Source of the DNA: Ligula intestinalis
Lineage: Eukaryota; Platyhelminthes; Cestoda; Diphyllobothriidea; Diphyllobothriidae
Direction of reading: 5' to 3'
Length of the DNA: 64,000 nucleotides
Assembly: GCA_036362985.1 (NCBI GenBank)
Contig: JAYGXS010000004.1
Coordinates: 67,167,303 to 67,231,302, forward strand
The first letter of the stretch is position 1, and each line of letters opens with the position of its first letter. Shown here one piece after another: positions 56,801-61,100 of the stretch. The position numbers and the translations under genes are program-made. Below the pieces are notes generated by a model. It saw nothing but the letters and a program-made list of their open reading frames with translations. It did no database searches and was not told where the DNA came from.

Positions 56801-59800
56801 TTAAAAAGTATATATATTGGACATGGCCATCTAAACATACTCTTCAACTGATTGGTCAGAGGAGTCTCCACGTGCTGTCGGAGCCAGATCGAATTGGAGT
56901 TCCACCTTATCCAGAAGGAGAGCTCCATTGTCGATTCTTCGTTTGCGCATGCGTTGGGCCAGCTGTCAGATGAATAGCAGAGAAGTGTAGTCAGGAAAAT
57001 AAGCAGAGCCGCGTTTGAGCTAAGAACGCAAATTCCCGATTGTTATCAGAAATATGAATCAGTAAAGAGCACGGCAAATCTGATGGCTGTCAAGAAGGCG
57101 CTTAGTCAAGAGCTATCATTCAACTTGTAGCGTGATCTTTAATTAGCTGTTATATCCTATAAGTGTGTGTGTGTGTGTCGTAGCCCATAGTTGGGTCAGG
57201 AATCCCCGCCGGAATCCAAACTGGGAGTAGTTGGGAGACGGAGAAAAGCCGCGACCCCGACCGGCTTGAGCCACAGGTCCGCGGGAGTGAGGTGGGTGCC
57301 TGGCCGATAACTGCAGGCGAACAGATGACGGCAGTCATGCGGCGAGACGCCGCAGTCGGGTATGGATGGGTCGCGCCGGTGTTTATATTGGCGAAGGAGC
57401 ATGCAGTAACCACTGCGTAGCTGCGCCAGGGTACAGCGAGTGACCCTCGGGAGATGTCGTTCCGAGGCCGCAATAGGAGGTGGATCACCTATAAGTGTAT
57501 CCTGTTGGTGCTAATATAATTGACAATGGGCTCATATATGAGTTCGACGTGTGAGAATGCTGAATAAATAGTACCGGTGCGCGACTGGTAGAAAGGGAAT
57601 TCCGTGGAAGGGTATCCATGCTGAGTTTGTACAAACTACGCCCTCCTTAGTGGACTTCGTCCACATCAATATAACTAACCAAACATATTTTACAGTCTCG
57701 GTATACAATTTAGGCATAATGTTGACATTTTACAGGAGTAAGAAGCCCTAGGAAATTGAAAAAAAGACTATAGTTTTACCATGTTGAGGTAGTAGAGAGA
57801 GCGTTTGATGTTTCCGAGGGAGAATGGCCCATGAACATGGATGGATGACCGCAGGGACTCAAGACCATCGTCTGAGGACTCAAGTAGGCGTTGAGCATTC
57901 TCGTAGGAGAGTTTGGCACAGGAGCGAATGATAGAACGACCAAACCAAACATCAAGAACCTGGTGAACAGGGCGAGGACAAATGGATAGCAAAGGGAAGT
58001 GTTGCAAGAAACAGGTTTAGTAATCCACTTTTTTGACGAACCTGAGCTTCGCTGTCTACCTTAAAGACGACCGAAAAAGCGAGTCTATCAGCTCCAGGAT
58101 TCAGGCTACAGAGCTGTTCCGACAGAATTGAGGGTAGCATCGGAATCACCTGAAACACACAGATTGCACAAAGTTCTATTAACATCTGGGTAATGGAGAA
58201 AGTATGGGTTCTTAATACTGGACCATTGACAGAACGACAAGAACCTATTTGGACTAAAGAAAACTCCAACCGTTAGTAACCTTTTGAAAAATAAGATAAA
58301 CACGAGACTGTGGAAATCTGATGAACTTTAAGATGCATATCTGAAGAGCAAAATACCAAAGAACAGAAAACGAGCTAAAGGTTATCTTGTAATTAAGCCT
58401 TCGTCAAATTGAAGGTTGGATATCGAAGACAATTGGGGTACAAGACATCTTTGGAAGACGACGTACGAAAGGATGGCAAAAACCCGAGGAAGTCGCAAAC
58501 TAAAGTCAACATAAAGCCATTAATTTGGATGGTAAATGAGAACGCCTTGGCTACAAAAACTGCGACAATACCGCTTTTGCTCACACCTTCTAATCTGACT
58601 TTTGTAAAAACTAAATTTAGATAACAGGTACAACTAAAGCACACTAAACATAAACACCTTTAAAACGAAATTATCCGAAAATAAACTCGAGAGCAAAAAA
58701 TGCAATTCTCTTCAGGAAAACAGTTTTGAATACACACTAAGTCACCGTAAGTGTTAGAAAAATTTACATTCTTACGCGCTGAACCAAGTAAACAGATGTG
58801 GTCCGATCAGCTGCCTCCCGATCCAGTGCGGAGTTCGGTCGCACGAAAAAGGACACATCGGCAATATGCACACCAACTTCGAAAGTATCTGAAAACGAAG
58901 TGTACATAAAGAGCTAGCTTGAAAAGTCTTTTTAAAGTCGTTCGGCAAAAAAGAATCAGAATGAGGCAGTCTATGGTCCACATTATGCGATGCTTCGGTC
59001 TAGGCAAATTCGGGGTTAACCGGACTTCCGGTCAGACAATCATAGAGACAAATCTGACGTCGGTACTCACGTGGACCCTGAATTGCGTACAACGTGCAGC
59101 CATCGTGGTTATTTGCAGCGAAACAAATATGTGAAGTGCTAAGTTTAGACGATAGTCTAACTCTCTGAGTTAACAGATGTGCAGTAGTTTCTTCTGCAAC
59201 TGCTGGTTCTTTCTAAGGAAAAAAGAGGCAATGAGATAGTAGCAGAATTGAGAAGGCGAGGATGTTGAACGAAACCGCCTATCAGATCTAACTCCCTGAG
59301 CTAAGAAATGTGTGCTTATGGGTTCTGAAACCGCAACATTTTTAGGCATAATTACGCCTACTGAAATGCATATAGTAGGTATTTCAGTATGTTTTTAAAC
59401 ACCCCTACTTTTCCCACTGTTACCCGTGTTTATTTGGTAAAATATATAGGAAAGCTTTATGCCGTAAATAAGCAATAATTGGTGACTAACAAGCACGTAC
59501 TTGGACCGCACTTTCGCACATGCAGAGCGTCGTCCACATCCTTCGCCGTCGCGGGATCGACAGAGACTATGCAGTTCGAACGGAAATCCTTTCGGCGGAC
59601 GTATTCATACTGCGGTATAGTAAATTCCTCCTCTGAAGCCGGTAATGTGTTGACCATCTATAATATATAAAAATAAGAGGCAGTGCGCTTTTCGATTTAA
59701 AAAAAATAATATGCGAGGCGACGAGGCATAGATCCGGTCCTTTTAAGCATTTAAGTTGGATGTACCAGCGATCGCGTCTACTTCTGTTTACTTGCTTCCC

Positions 59801-60169
59801 AGCGTTAACATTTTCGATTGCATCACCAAGATATTATTTGACATACCCACCAGGAAGAGGAGGGTCAGCCCTAATCAACAATATCTGAACTGTATTCATT
59901 ATTCATGCAAGCATTTCAAAAAGAGAAGCACACTTCCGACTCCTGGCAGAAGACGCACGAATGAACTCAGTTAAATAGATAACCGAGAGCAAGGTCACAG
60001 CTGACATCGTAATACGTGAGTGATGTTCCTCTTTTTCGAAAAAAAGAGTGAAACACAATAAAAACTTGCCTCCTCTGTGAATCCAGTATCTCGGATGCCG
60101 TACTGAATAAGAAGTTGCTCTGTCGCCGGCTCAATTTCTGCGGGACTACCAATTTGGTTGCAAAGCACG
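33284..60169 (-). CDS. DIS3L2: DIS3L2-like 3'-5' exoribonuclease, twelve exons, 5' end missing
   Basis: Twelve minus-strand exons splice in frame from 60169 down to a TGA at 33286-33284. All donors are GT except one GC. The product is an RNB-family hydrolytic exoribonuclease. [19 protein letters not shown] holds the Mg-binding Asp cluster, [28 protein letters not shown] and [18 protein letters not shown] are the other RNB signatures, and LLRRHPPP favours DIS3L2 over DIS3. The last exon has the S1-like end ([17 protein letters not shown]). DIS3L2 degrades oligouridylated RNA in the cytoplasm without the exosome. The cold-shock domains upstream of the first visible exon were not found. Two Ser/acidic inserts enlarge the RNB domain. 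The introns are loaded with retroelements. Confidence 0.87.
33690..34735 (+). mobile_element. LINE (Jockey-like) 3' end, copy A
   Basis: The frame 33706-34152 gives a reverse-transcriptase C-terminal region: [32 protein letters not shown], then [15 protein letters not shown] and [12 protein letters not shown]. After stops and shifts, 34420-34720 encodes [20 protein letters not shown], a Cys-His cluster ([18 protein letters not shown]) and [10 protein letters not shown]. It ends in an ACACAC-rich tail. Copies B (46785) and C (57167) have the same 3' end. The 5' part is missing. Confidence 0.75.
35270..35920 (+). mobile_element. PLE copy: RT C-terminus and GIY-YIG, frameshifted
   Basis: Plus-strand text gives [20 protein letters not shown] (end of the RT region, compare [10 protein letters not shown] at 50470), [20 protein letters not shown], then frames with [20 protein letters not shown] and HELAVRR, then [16 protein letters not shown]. 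At least two frame changes occur. It lies within the DIS3L2 intron between exons 11 and 12, on the opposite strand to the gene. Confidence 0.65.
35930..38700. other. DIS3L2 intron, mostly unrecognised
   Basis: Only short unrelated frames are present. I noted no RNA gene, terminal repeat or conserved exon in this stretch. Confidence 0.4.
38750..38800 (-). ncRNA. Degenerate hammerhead-like PLE tail
   Basis: The minus strand has CTATGATTA in place of CTGATGA, then stem II GGATTCC/GGGAATCC (strongly paired), GAAACATC and ACGACAAT. Loss of core bases suggests it is inactive although the hairpin is intact. Confidence 0.4.
39410..39457 (+). repeat. (CTT)n microsatellite
   Basis: An uninterrupted CTT run with one CGT interruption begins exactly after the PLE tail GGTGATCC. 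The poly-Ser, poly-Glu and poly-Arg frames here are artefacts of the repeat. Confidence 0.9.
39738..39890 (-). mobile_element. tRNA-derived SINE (second family), copy 2
   Basis: The tRNA-like part is 39875-39796 on the minus strand, with D arm GCTC...GAGC, anticodon loop GCGTAAA and B-box-like GGGTCCGAATCCC. The body (TTTTCTCAATTCGGTCACC, then TTGCCAAACCAACTTAATAA) matches the family at 27889 and 28164. It is followed at its 5' side by ACTCACGGTGTGAAGCGCG, as in copy 1. Confidence 0.65.
39944..39986 (+). ncRNA. Hammerhead-ribozyme-like PLE tail
   Basis: CTGATGA (39948-39954), a weakly paired stem II, GAAAC (39974-39978), then GCGAGGCCAATAAGTCTCTT and GTCCTAGCGATTGC. GUC at the cleavage position has changed to GCG, so it is probably inactive. 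It is a solo tail immediately 3' of exon-rich intron sequence. Confidence 0.45.
40118..40225 (-). CDS. DIS3L2: DIS3L2 exon 11 (RNB to S1 transition)
   Basis: The acceptor AATTTTTAG and donor GTACGG bound 36 codons, phase 0. [20 protein letters not shown] and IPSCGLV align with the VxGVIxxVxxxxFDVLVPxxG segment at the start of the S1 region. The match is moderate and phase agrees on both sides. Confidence 0.75.
40800..41240 (-). mobile_element. PLE 3' end with GIY-YIG C-terminal relic
   Basis: Minus-strand 41209-41000 encodes [20 protein letters not shown] and PPCYFAI, the C-terminal block of the PLE endonuclease, then the 3' UTR and tail end near 40800. Confidence 0.65.
40838..40879 (-). ncRNA. 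Hammerhead-ribozyme-like PLE tail, AGCU subfamily (best stem II)
   Basis: On the minus strand CTGACGA is followed by a perfect 6-bp stem II (GGCTTC/GAAGCC), then GAAAGCTC and AGAATAAAAC. Stem II differs in sequence from the 14252 copy (GGACAC/GTGTTC) but pairs in both, so structure rather than sequence is kept. Confidence 0.62.
41250..42500. other. DIS3L2 intron with (AT)n at 41865-41896
   Basis: It holds a 32-base AT microsatellite and a short GGTA run near 42109-42127. The frames at 41250-41567 and 41404-41628 overlap on opposite strands and have no family match. Confidence 0.5.
42510..42835 (+). repeat. Dispersed repeat R2, copy 2
   Basis: Matches the reverse complement of 5590-5905 (CACTCACCTTCAGTAGGTGT, GAACCGGTGACAAGAC). 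It ends next to a CTACTA-rich simple tract. Confidence 0.55.
42895..43165. mobile_element. PLE head-to-head pair (GIY-YIG relic minus, tail plus)
   Basis: Minus-strand 43050-42895 corresponds to the GIY-YIG C-terminal coding part of the 55039 copy (GACAATCGGGTGAGCCAAGA, then ACTTGAGTCATGGTCC). The plus-strand tail begins at 43079. The arrangement mirrors 38722-39485. Confidence 0.6.
43079..43120 (+). ncRNA. Hammerhead-ribozyme-like PLE tail, ACGU subfamily
   Basis: CTGATGA (43083-43089), stem II AATCC/GGATT closing the loop GCGAT, GAAAC (43109-43113), GTC, then AGGCGAATACAAG and GTCCCAGCGATCG. Core and stem II are intact. Stem I upstream is shorter than in other copies. Confidence 0.6.
43834..44271 (-). 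CDS. DIS3L2: DIS3L2 exon 10 (RNB C-terminal, [13 protein letters not shown])
   Basis: Acceptor TTTCCTAG, donor GTCAGT, 146 codons. [20 protein letters not shown] is diagnostic of RNB enzymes; the Arg residues contact RNA. A Ser/Glu-rich stretch ([20 protein letters not shown]) precedes it, where the human protein has a much shorter loop. [20 protein letters not shown] matches the region after it. Confidence 0.92.
44280..46368. other. DIS3L2 intron 9-10, no clear feature
   Basis: Open frames such as 44441-44716 and 45371-45727 carry no recognisable domain and no splice-supported context. Confidence 0.35.
46369..46476 (-). CDS. DIS3L2: DIS3L2 exon 9 (RNB)
   Basis: Acceptor GCCTTTACAG, donor GTACCC, 36 codons. 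It ends YLTYMRMQ and joins MALYF of exon 10, reproducing the conserved MQMALYF-type junction. Confidence 0.85.
46785..47222 (+). mobile_element. LINE (Jockey-like) 3' end, copy B
   Basis: GGTGGACCTGTTCGCAACC and CGGCCTCGGAACGGCATG match copy A. An internal deletion removes the Cys-cluster part, and AGTATGGACTCCGGCGGGGA with a GCACACAC end closes the copy. Confidence 0.65.
47865..47924 (-). CDS. DIS3L2: DIS3L2 exon 8 (short, 20 codons)
   Basis: Acceptor TTACATGTTTTAG, donor [26 protein letters not shown] fits between LLRRHPPP and the next exon in family order. It is a weak match by itself, supported by phase and position. Confidence 0.72.
48204..48700 (+). repeat. Two diverged direct repeats (R4)
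   Basis: 48204-48410 and 48489-48700 share CACACTC.CTCTTCCCC, GCGCA.CCCGAAT.ACGCCT or ACACCT, GGCGCGGATCTAG or GGCCCGGATCTAC, and CGTATTGATCTRGCGC. Each unit is about 210 bases. There is no coding evidence. Confidence 0.55.
49253..49272. repeat. (CA)n microsatellite
   Basis: A run of nine CA units inside the DIS3L2 intron. Confidence 0.9.
49588..49690 (+). mobile_element. Solo PLE tail with degenerate hammerhead-like hairpin
   Basis: TATGATGA, stem II GGATTCTC/GAATAC region, GAAAAGTCAGGAATATAAAA, TTCTTGTTTCGCTGATCGAA, then TCTTCTTCTAAACTGCTTCC and TGGAACT, as after other tails. The first core base is altered. Confidence 0.5.
49840..50400. repeat. Degenerate telomere-like CCTAAC/TTAGGG repeat region
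   Basis: The first part reads GGATTAGGGTTTAG. From 49905 on, the plus strand carries many CCTAAC, ACCCTAA and CTAACTA words with no fixed phase, and similar words resume at 51740-51830 beyond the PLE at 50408. It resembles an internal, decayed telomeric-type array. Confidence 0.55.
50396..50407. repeat. 12-base flanking duplication, left
   Basis: AATAACCCTATT, identical to 51740-51751. It could be a target-site duplication of the PLE. Because the host sequence is rich in ACCCTA words, chance similarity is possible. Confidence 0.5.
50470..51444 (+). CDS. PLE reverse transcriptase C-terminus fused to GIY-YIG endonuclease
   Basis: The 324-residue frame opens with [14 protein letters not shown], where YVDD is RT motif C with the catalytic Asp pair. 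[20 protein letters not shown] (thumb side) and [14 protein letters not shown] follow. A linker leads to the endonuclease: [16 protein letters not shown] (GIY-YIG core; Y-Y at the expected spacing and a C-x2-C pair), R at RICEH, then [12 protein letters not shown] proteins reverse-transcribe and nick DNA. The RT N-terminal half (motifs 1-B) is missing, so the frame is not functional alone. No start codon is expected; GTG/TTG-type starts are irrelevant here. Confidence 0.85.
   Translation: MWVRYVDDTFVVVKKDHLEALHKTINSTISGIQFTLEKEVNSKLPFLDVLVRQNADETLQTSVYRKGRFAEVILNYESNNPISHKRSAANSLLRRVKTYCSDENTYRNELNYLFELFSRSGYPREFVRRCMRQQQSKKKEPVSSTQAPKTNTWRVLPYIRNVSELVERHLRNHQIKVAYKPMAALRTQLVHPKDRVGYLDKKEAIYKIPCKACDKVYCGQTRIYVSTRICEHQFAVKSHNRSSEVAMHCLDTGLTFAWDKTRIVGVCLSKKGREFLEAMHSDDLCIKRRIELTGVYLKENWKRLQPTNMDQHEPQLASTPDNVD
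51622..51660 (+). ncRNA. Weak hammerhead-like motif in PLE 3' end
   Basis: CTGACGA (51622-51628) is followed by a poorly pairing stretch and CAAAAATTTACTC instead of GAAA..UC. It holds the position of the tail ribozyme but is probably dead. Confidence 0.3.
51740..51751. repeat. 12-base flanking duplication, right
   Basis: AATAACCCTATT, partner of 50396-50407, and the presumed right boundary of the PLE insertion. Confidence 0.5.
52040..52195 (-). mobile_element. tRNA-derived SINE, first family
   Basis: The minus-strand head reads TAGCTCAATGGTTAAAGCG (A-box region) and CGCGGGTTTGAAAGTCG (B-box region). The body has GGGCATGACTAGCTGACGAC, then CCAGAAATGGCCATCCTGG, as in 10080-10735. Confidence 0.6.
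52262..52365 (+). repeat. Sequence shared with the PLE at 54960
   Basis: CTTCCGGGGGGTCAGTGCTA, GATGATTGAAAA, GTTCCAGTTACCTAACAGAT and TGGCAG agree with 54960-55060, upstream of the GIY-YIG segment there. It is a fragment of the same element or of a repeat nested in it. Confidence 0.5.
52575..52941 (-). CDS. DIS3L2: DIS3L2 exon 7 (RNB with acidic/Ser insert)
   Basis: Acceptor TTCTCTTGCAG, donor [24 protein letters not shown] matches the EEFMLLANxxVA block. [16 protein letters not shown] follows after an insert of about 60 residues rich in Ser, Asp, Glu, then Arg and Asn ([20 protein letters not shown]). The insert is absent from the human protein as I know it. It may be a phospho-regulated loop. 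Confidence 0.9.
53080..53850. mobile_element. Foldback element, copy 2
   Basis: GCGAAAGATTGGCAACC at the left and GCCGTCTTTCGCAAATTGC at the right frame a body whose landmarks (ATTTTTATCATTGACTTTGACTGCC, TAAAGAAAGGGCAT, TAATACATAAGATC, GGGCAGTCAAAATCAATAAA) match the element at 20458-21421. The arms are inverted. It lies in the DIS3L2 intron 6-7. Confidence 0.6.
54102..54157. repeat. (GAA)n microsatellite
   Basis: A GAA run with one AAA interruption abuts the minus-strand PLE tail (CGATCACTGGAACAAGAG). It explains the poly-Lys frame at 53875-54216. Confidence 0.9.
54181..54225 (-). ncRNA. Degenerate hammerhead-like PLE tail
   Basis: The minus strand has CTATGACTAACGATTCTCGACG, then GAATCCGAAACGTCAGGACA. 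Stem II pairs GATTC/GAATC. The first core segment is altered. Confidence 0.4.
54541..54893 (+). repeat. Repeat 3' end with CCTGA pentamers
   Basis: GGCGACAGTTTTTCTCCTTAAA, CTAAGGAGTTTTTTCACTGTC, GAGTTCAAAGGTATTTACCT and CTCAATAAAAAACCTGACCTGACCTGA match the minus strand of 60330-60720. The short repeated tail is typical of some LINE 3' ends. Confidence 0.6.
55039..55758 (+). CDS. PLE GIY-YIG endonuclease segment, open frame
   Basis: The 239-residue frame is uninterrupted. It has [20 protein letters not shown] as lead-in, [20 protein letters not shown], then [20 protein letters not shown]: the GIY-YIG core with a C.C pair and [25 protein letters not shown] and [20 protein letters not shown] form the C-terminal block. 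A long basic/His-Asp tail follows. The relics at 3930, 38722 and 42895 match this subfamily. It lacks the reverse transcriptase and cannot act as a whole element. Confidence 0.75.
   Translation: MAGKVAHEKKPHSAGPNIWRAPPYVKNVSEVVSRLLTPLGVGVAYRPEATISRWVMRPKDPLPRQETAGVVYRIRCSCGQSNYVGETGRLPRTRMAVHAAAVRNKDVNSQVAAHSTGPGHIFKFDEAEILARGDNRVSRELLESWFSGPQSINKRNNLAFPYGVLRNFLSKRISHVGRTWRNNNSDDSRHNCHAIIKPASDADKNAVPINEQSPHQLRPQQVTKGTNNYSTHAGDRCEL
55820..55864 (+). ncRNA. Hammerhead-like PLE tail with perfect stem II, altered core
   Basis: GGATTCC (55834-55840) and GGAATCC (55845-55851) pair perfectly around CGAC. GAAAC then GTCAGGACAATAAAA follow. The upstream CTGATGA core reads CTATGACTA, so cleavage is doubtful. 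Confidence 0.45.
56841..56962 (-). CDS. DIS3L2: DIS3L2 exon 6 (RNB)
   Basis: Acceptor TTCATCTGACAG, donor [26 protein letters not shown] followed by ELQFDL matches the RNB block LRxxRxxxGALxLDxxxLxF. It ends two bases into a codon, which exon 7 completes. Confidence 0.88.
57156..57166. repeat. 11-base target-site duplication, left
   Basis: CCTATAAGTGT, identical to 57488-57498. It flanks LINE copy C. Confidence 0.75.
57167..57487 (-). mobile_element. LINE (Jockey-like) 3' end, copy C, with target-site duplication
   Basis: The minus strand encodes [20 protein letters not shown], the Cys-His cluster ([13 protein letters not shown] or [15 protein letters not shown] by frame), [20 protein letters not shown] and SLDSGGDS in the shifted frame, ending in a (CA)n tail. 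The 5' end is truncated. The flanking 11-base duplication proves insertion by target-primed reverse transcription. It is the least diverged of the three copies. Confidence 0.8.
57488..57498. repeat. 11-base target-site duplication, right
   Basis: CCTATAAGTGT, the second copy of the target site. Confidence 0.75.
57780..57959 (-). CDS. DIS3L2: DIS3L2 exon 5 (RNB)
   Basis: Acceptor CTGTTCACCAG, donor GTAAAA, 60 codons. [20 protein letters not shown] and NAQRLLE match the WFGRxxIRSxxKLSYExAQ block of DIS3L2. Confidence 0.9.
58042..58149 (-). CDS. DIS3L2: DIS3L2 exon 4 (RNB)
   Basis: Acceptor [31 protein letters not shown] and [12 protein letters not shown] match the RNB segment VxPMLPxxLxxxLCSLNP. 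The donor is GTTCGT, the same uncommon form as at the end of RhoGEF exon h. 36 codons, phase 0. Confidence 0.9.
58776..58888 (-). CDS. DIS3L2: DIS3L2 exon 3 (RNB)
   Basis: Acceptor CGTTTTCAG, donor [26 protein letters not shown] followed by [17 protein letters not shown] is typical of the RNB domain (GVHIADVxxFV, R.TSVYL). Confidence 0.9.
59501..59657 (-). CDS. DIS3L2: DIS3L2 exon 2 (RNB catalytic Asp cluster)
   Basis: The acceptor ATATTATAG is followed by 52 codons plus one base. [20 protein letters not shown] then [14 protein letters not shown] contains all expected active-site Asp residues of RNB enzymes. Donor GTACGT. The one-base overhang completes an Asn codon with exon 3. Confidence 0.9.
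59757..59815 (+). repeat. PLE tail remnant
   Basis: GTACCAGCGATCGCGTCTAC, TTGCTTCCCAGCG: the post-hammerhead part of a tail without its core. Confidence 0.4.
60070..60169 (-). CDS. DIS3L2: DIS3L2 exon 1 of those visible (end of CSD2, linker)
   Basis: The acceptor TTTTATTTACAG leads into [20 protein letters not shown] and FTEE. This matches the lead-in to RNB in DIS3L2 (G..GEIEPETE..L). The exon enters in phase 2 and ends in phase 0. The donor is GCAAGT, a GC-type splice site. Confidence 0.85.
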
Positions 60170-60329
60170 CTGTAAATAAAAAAAGGGAAAGGAAACACTG
60201 TTAGGAGCCCGGCCTAACCAACTGCCAGCATTACATTGCAGGCTGTCCTTATGAACAGCTCCTTCGGCCGACAGCCAACAACGGTTCATTGCTTAATGCG
60301 AGCGACCTCAATGGCATGCGTCTCAGCTA

Positions 60330-60720
60330 GTCAAGTCAAGTCAAGTCAAATTTATTAAAGGAAATATAGGCAAACGCCTTTGAACTCCCTCTTGGTACAT
60401 AGGATTTAAGAAATGCATCGGCAAAGCCGAACATTCTAAAGAAGTCGTTGACACAGTTTCAAACGACTACTCGCTTGTTTCAAGTAATAAACTCACACGC
60501 AGTTTACACGAGCCAGCAGTGTAACTGATGAAGAATAGCAGACAGTGAAAAAACTCCTAAGGCTGGCTCATAATTCAACATGGAATGTCATTTTTGGTTT
60601 TTAGGAGAAAAACTGTCGCTCGTGGGGAAGCATGTGAACGATAGAGGCATGATGCTTCTGTGAATGTTGACGGTAGCCATGGCGTCCATGACGAGTAATA
60701 TCTACATCCGAAGGACCATA
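60330..60720 (-). repeat. Repeat 3' end with TTGAC pentamers
   Basis: The minus strand runs GAGCGACAGTTTTTCTCCTAAA, TTAGGAGTTTTTTCACTGTC, GAGTTCAAAGGCGTTTGCCT, ATAAATTTGACTTGACTTGA. It is the partner of 54541-54893. It may belong to the same LINE family as 61101-63240. Confidence 0.6.
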
Positions 60721-61100
60721 CGAGGAGGAGACCTCGGAGTCACGAGAACGTCCCGAAGACCGGAGATGCGACCATGATACGCCTTTGCTGTGCCAAGAGC
60801 CGAGGAACCCACCACGTTGTCAGCAGTCGGCCGATACGAGAAAGGGTCTGACAGGGCCGCATAGCCTAGGACCATAGGTGCGGTAGGTGCGTCCTCAGAC
60901 ACGATCGGCGCAGATCGCATAGTGAGTAGAGACGTCATAGGTAGATAATGTCATAAACTCATTTTGATAATTATTAATAATAATACTACTTACAAATTAC
61001 TATTAGTATATATTTATAGCATTTATAGCATTTTAGCTTTTGGATGTAGAGCGCTTCAATTTTAAGAATCGGAATACTTCAGTGATTGGATTTGATGTAA

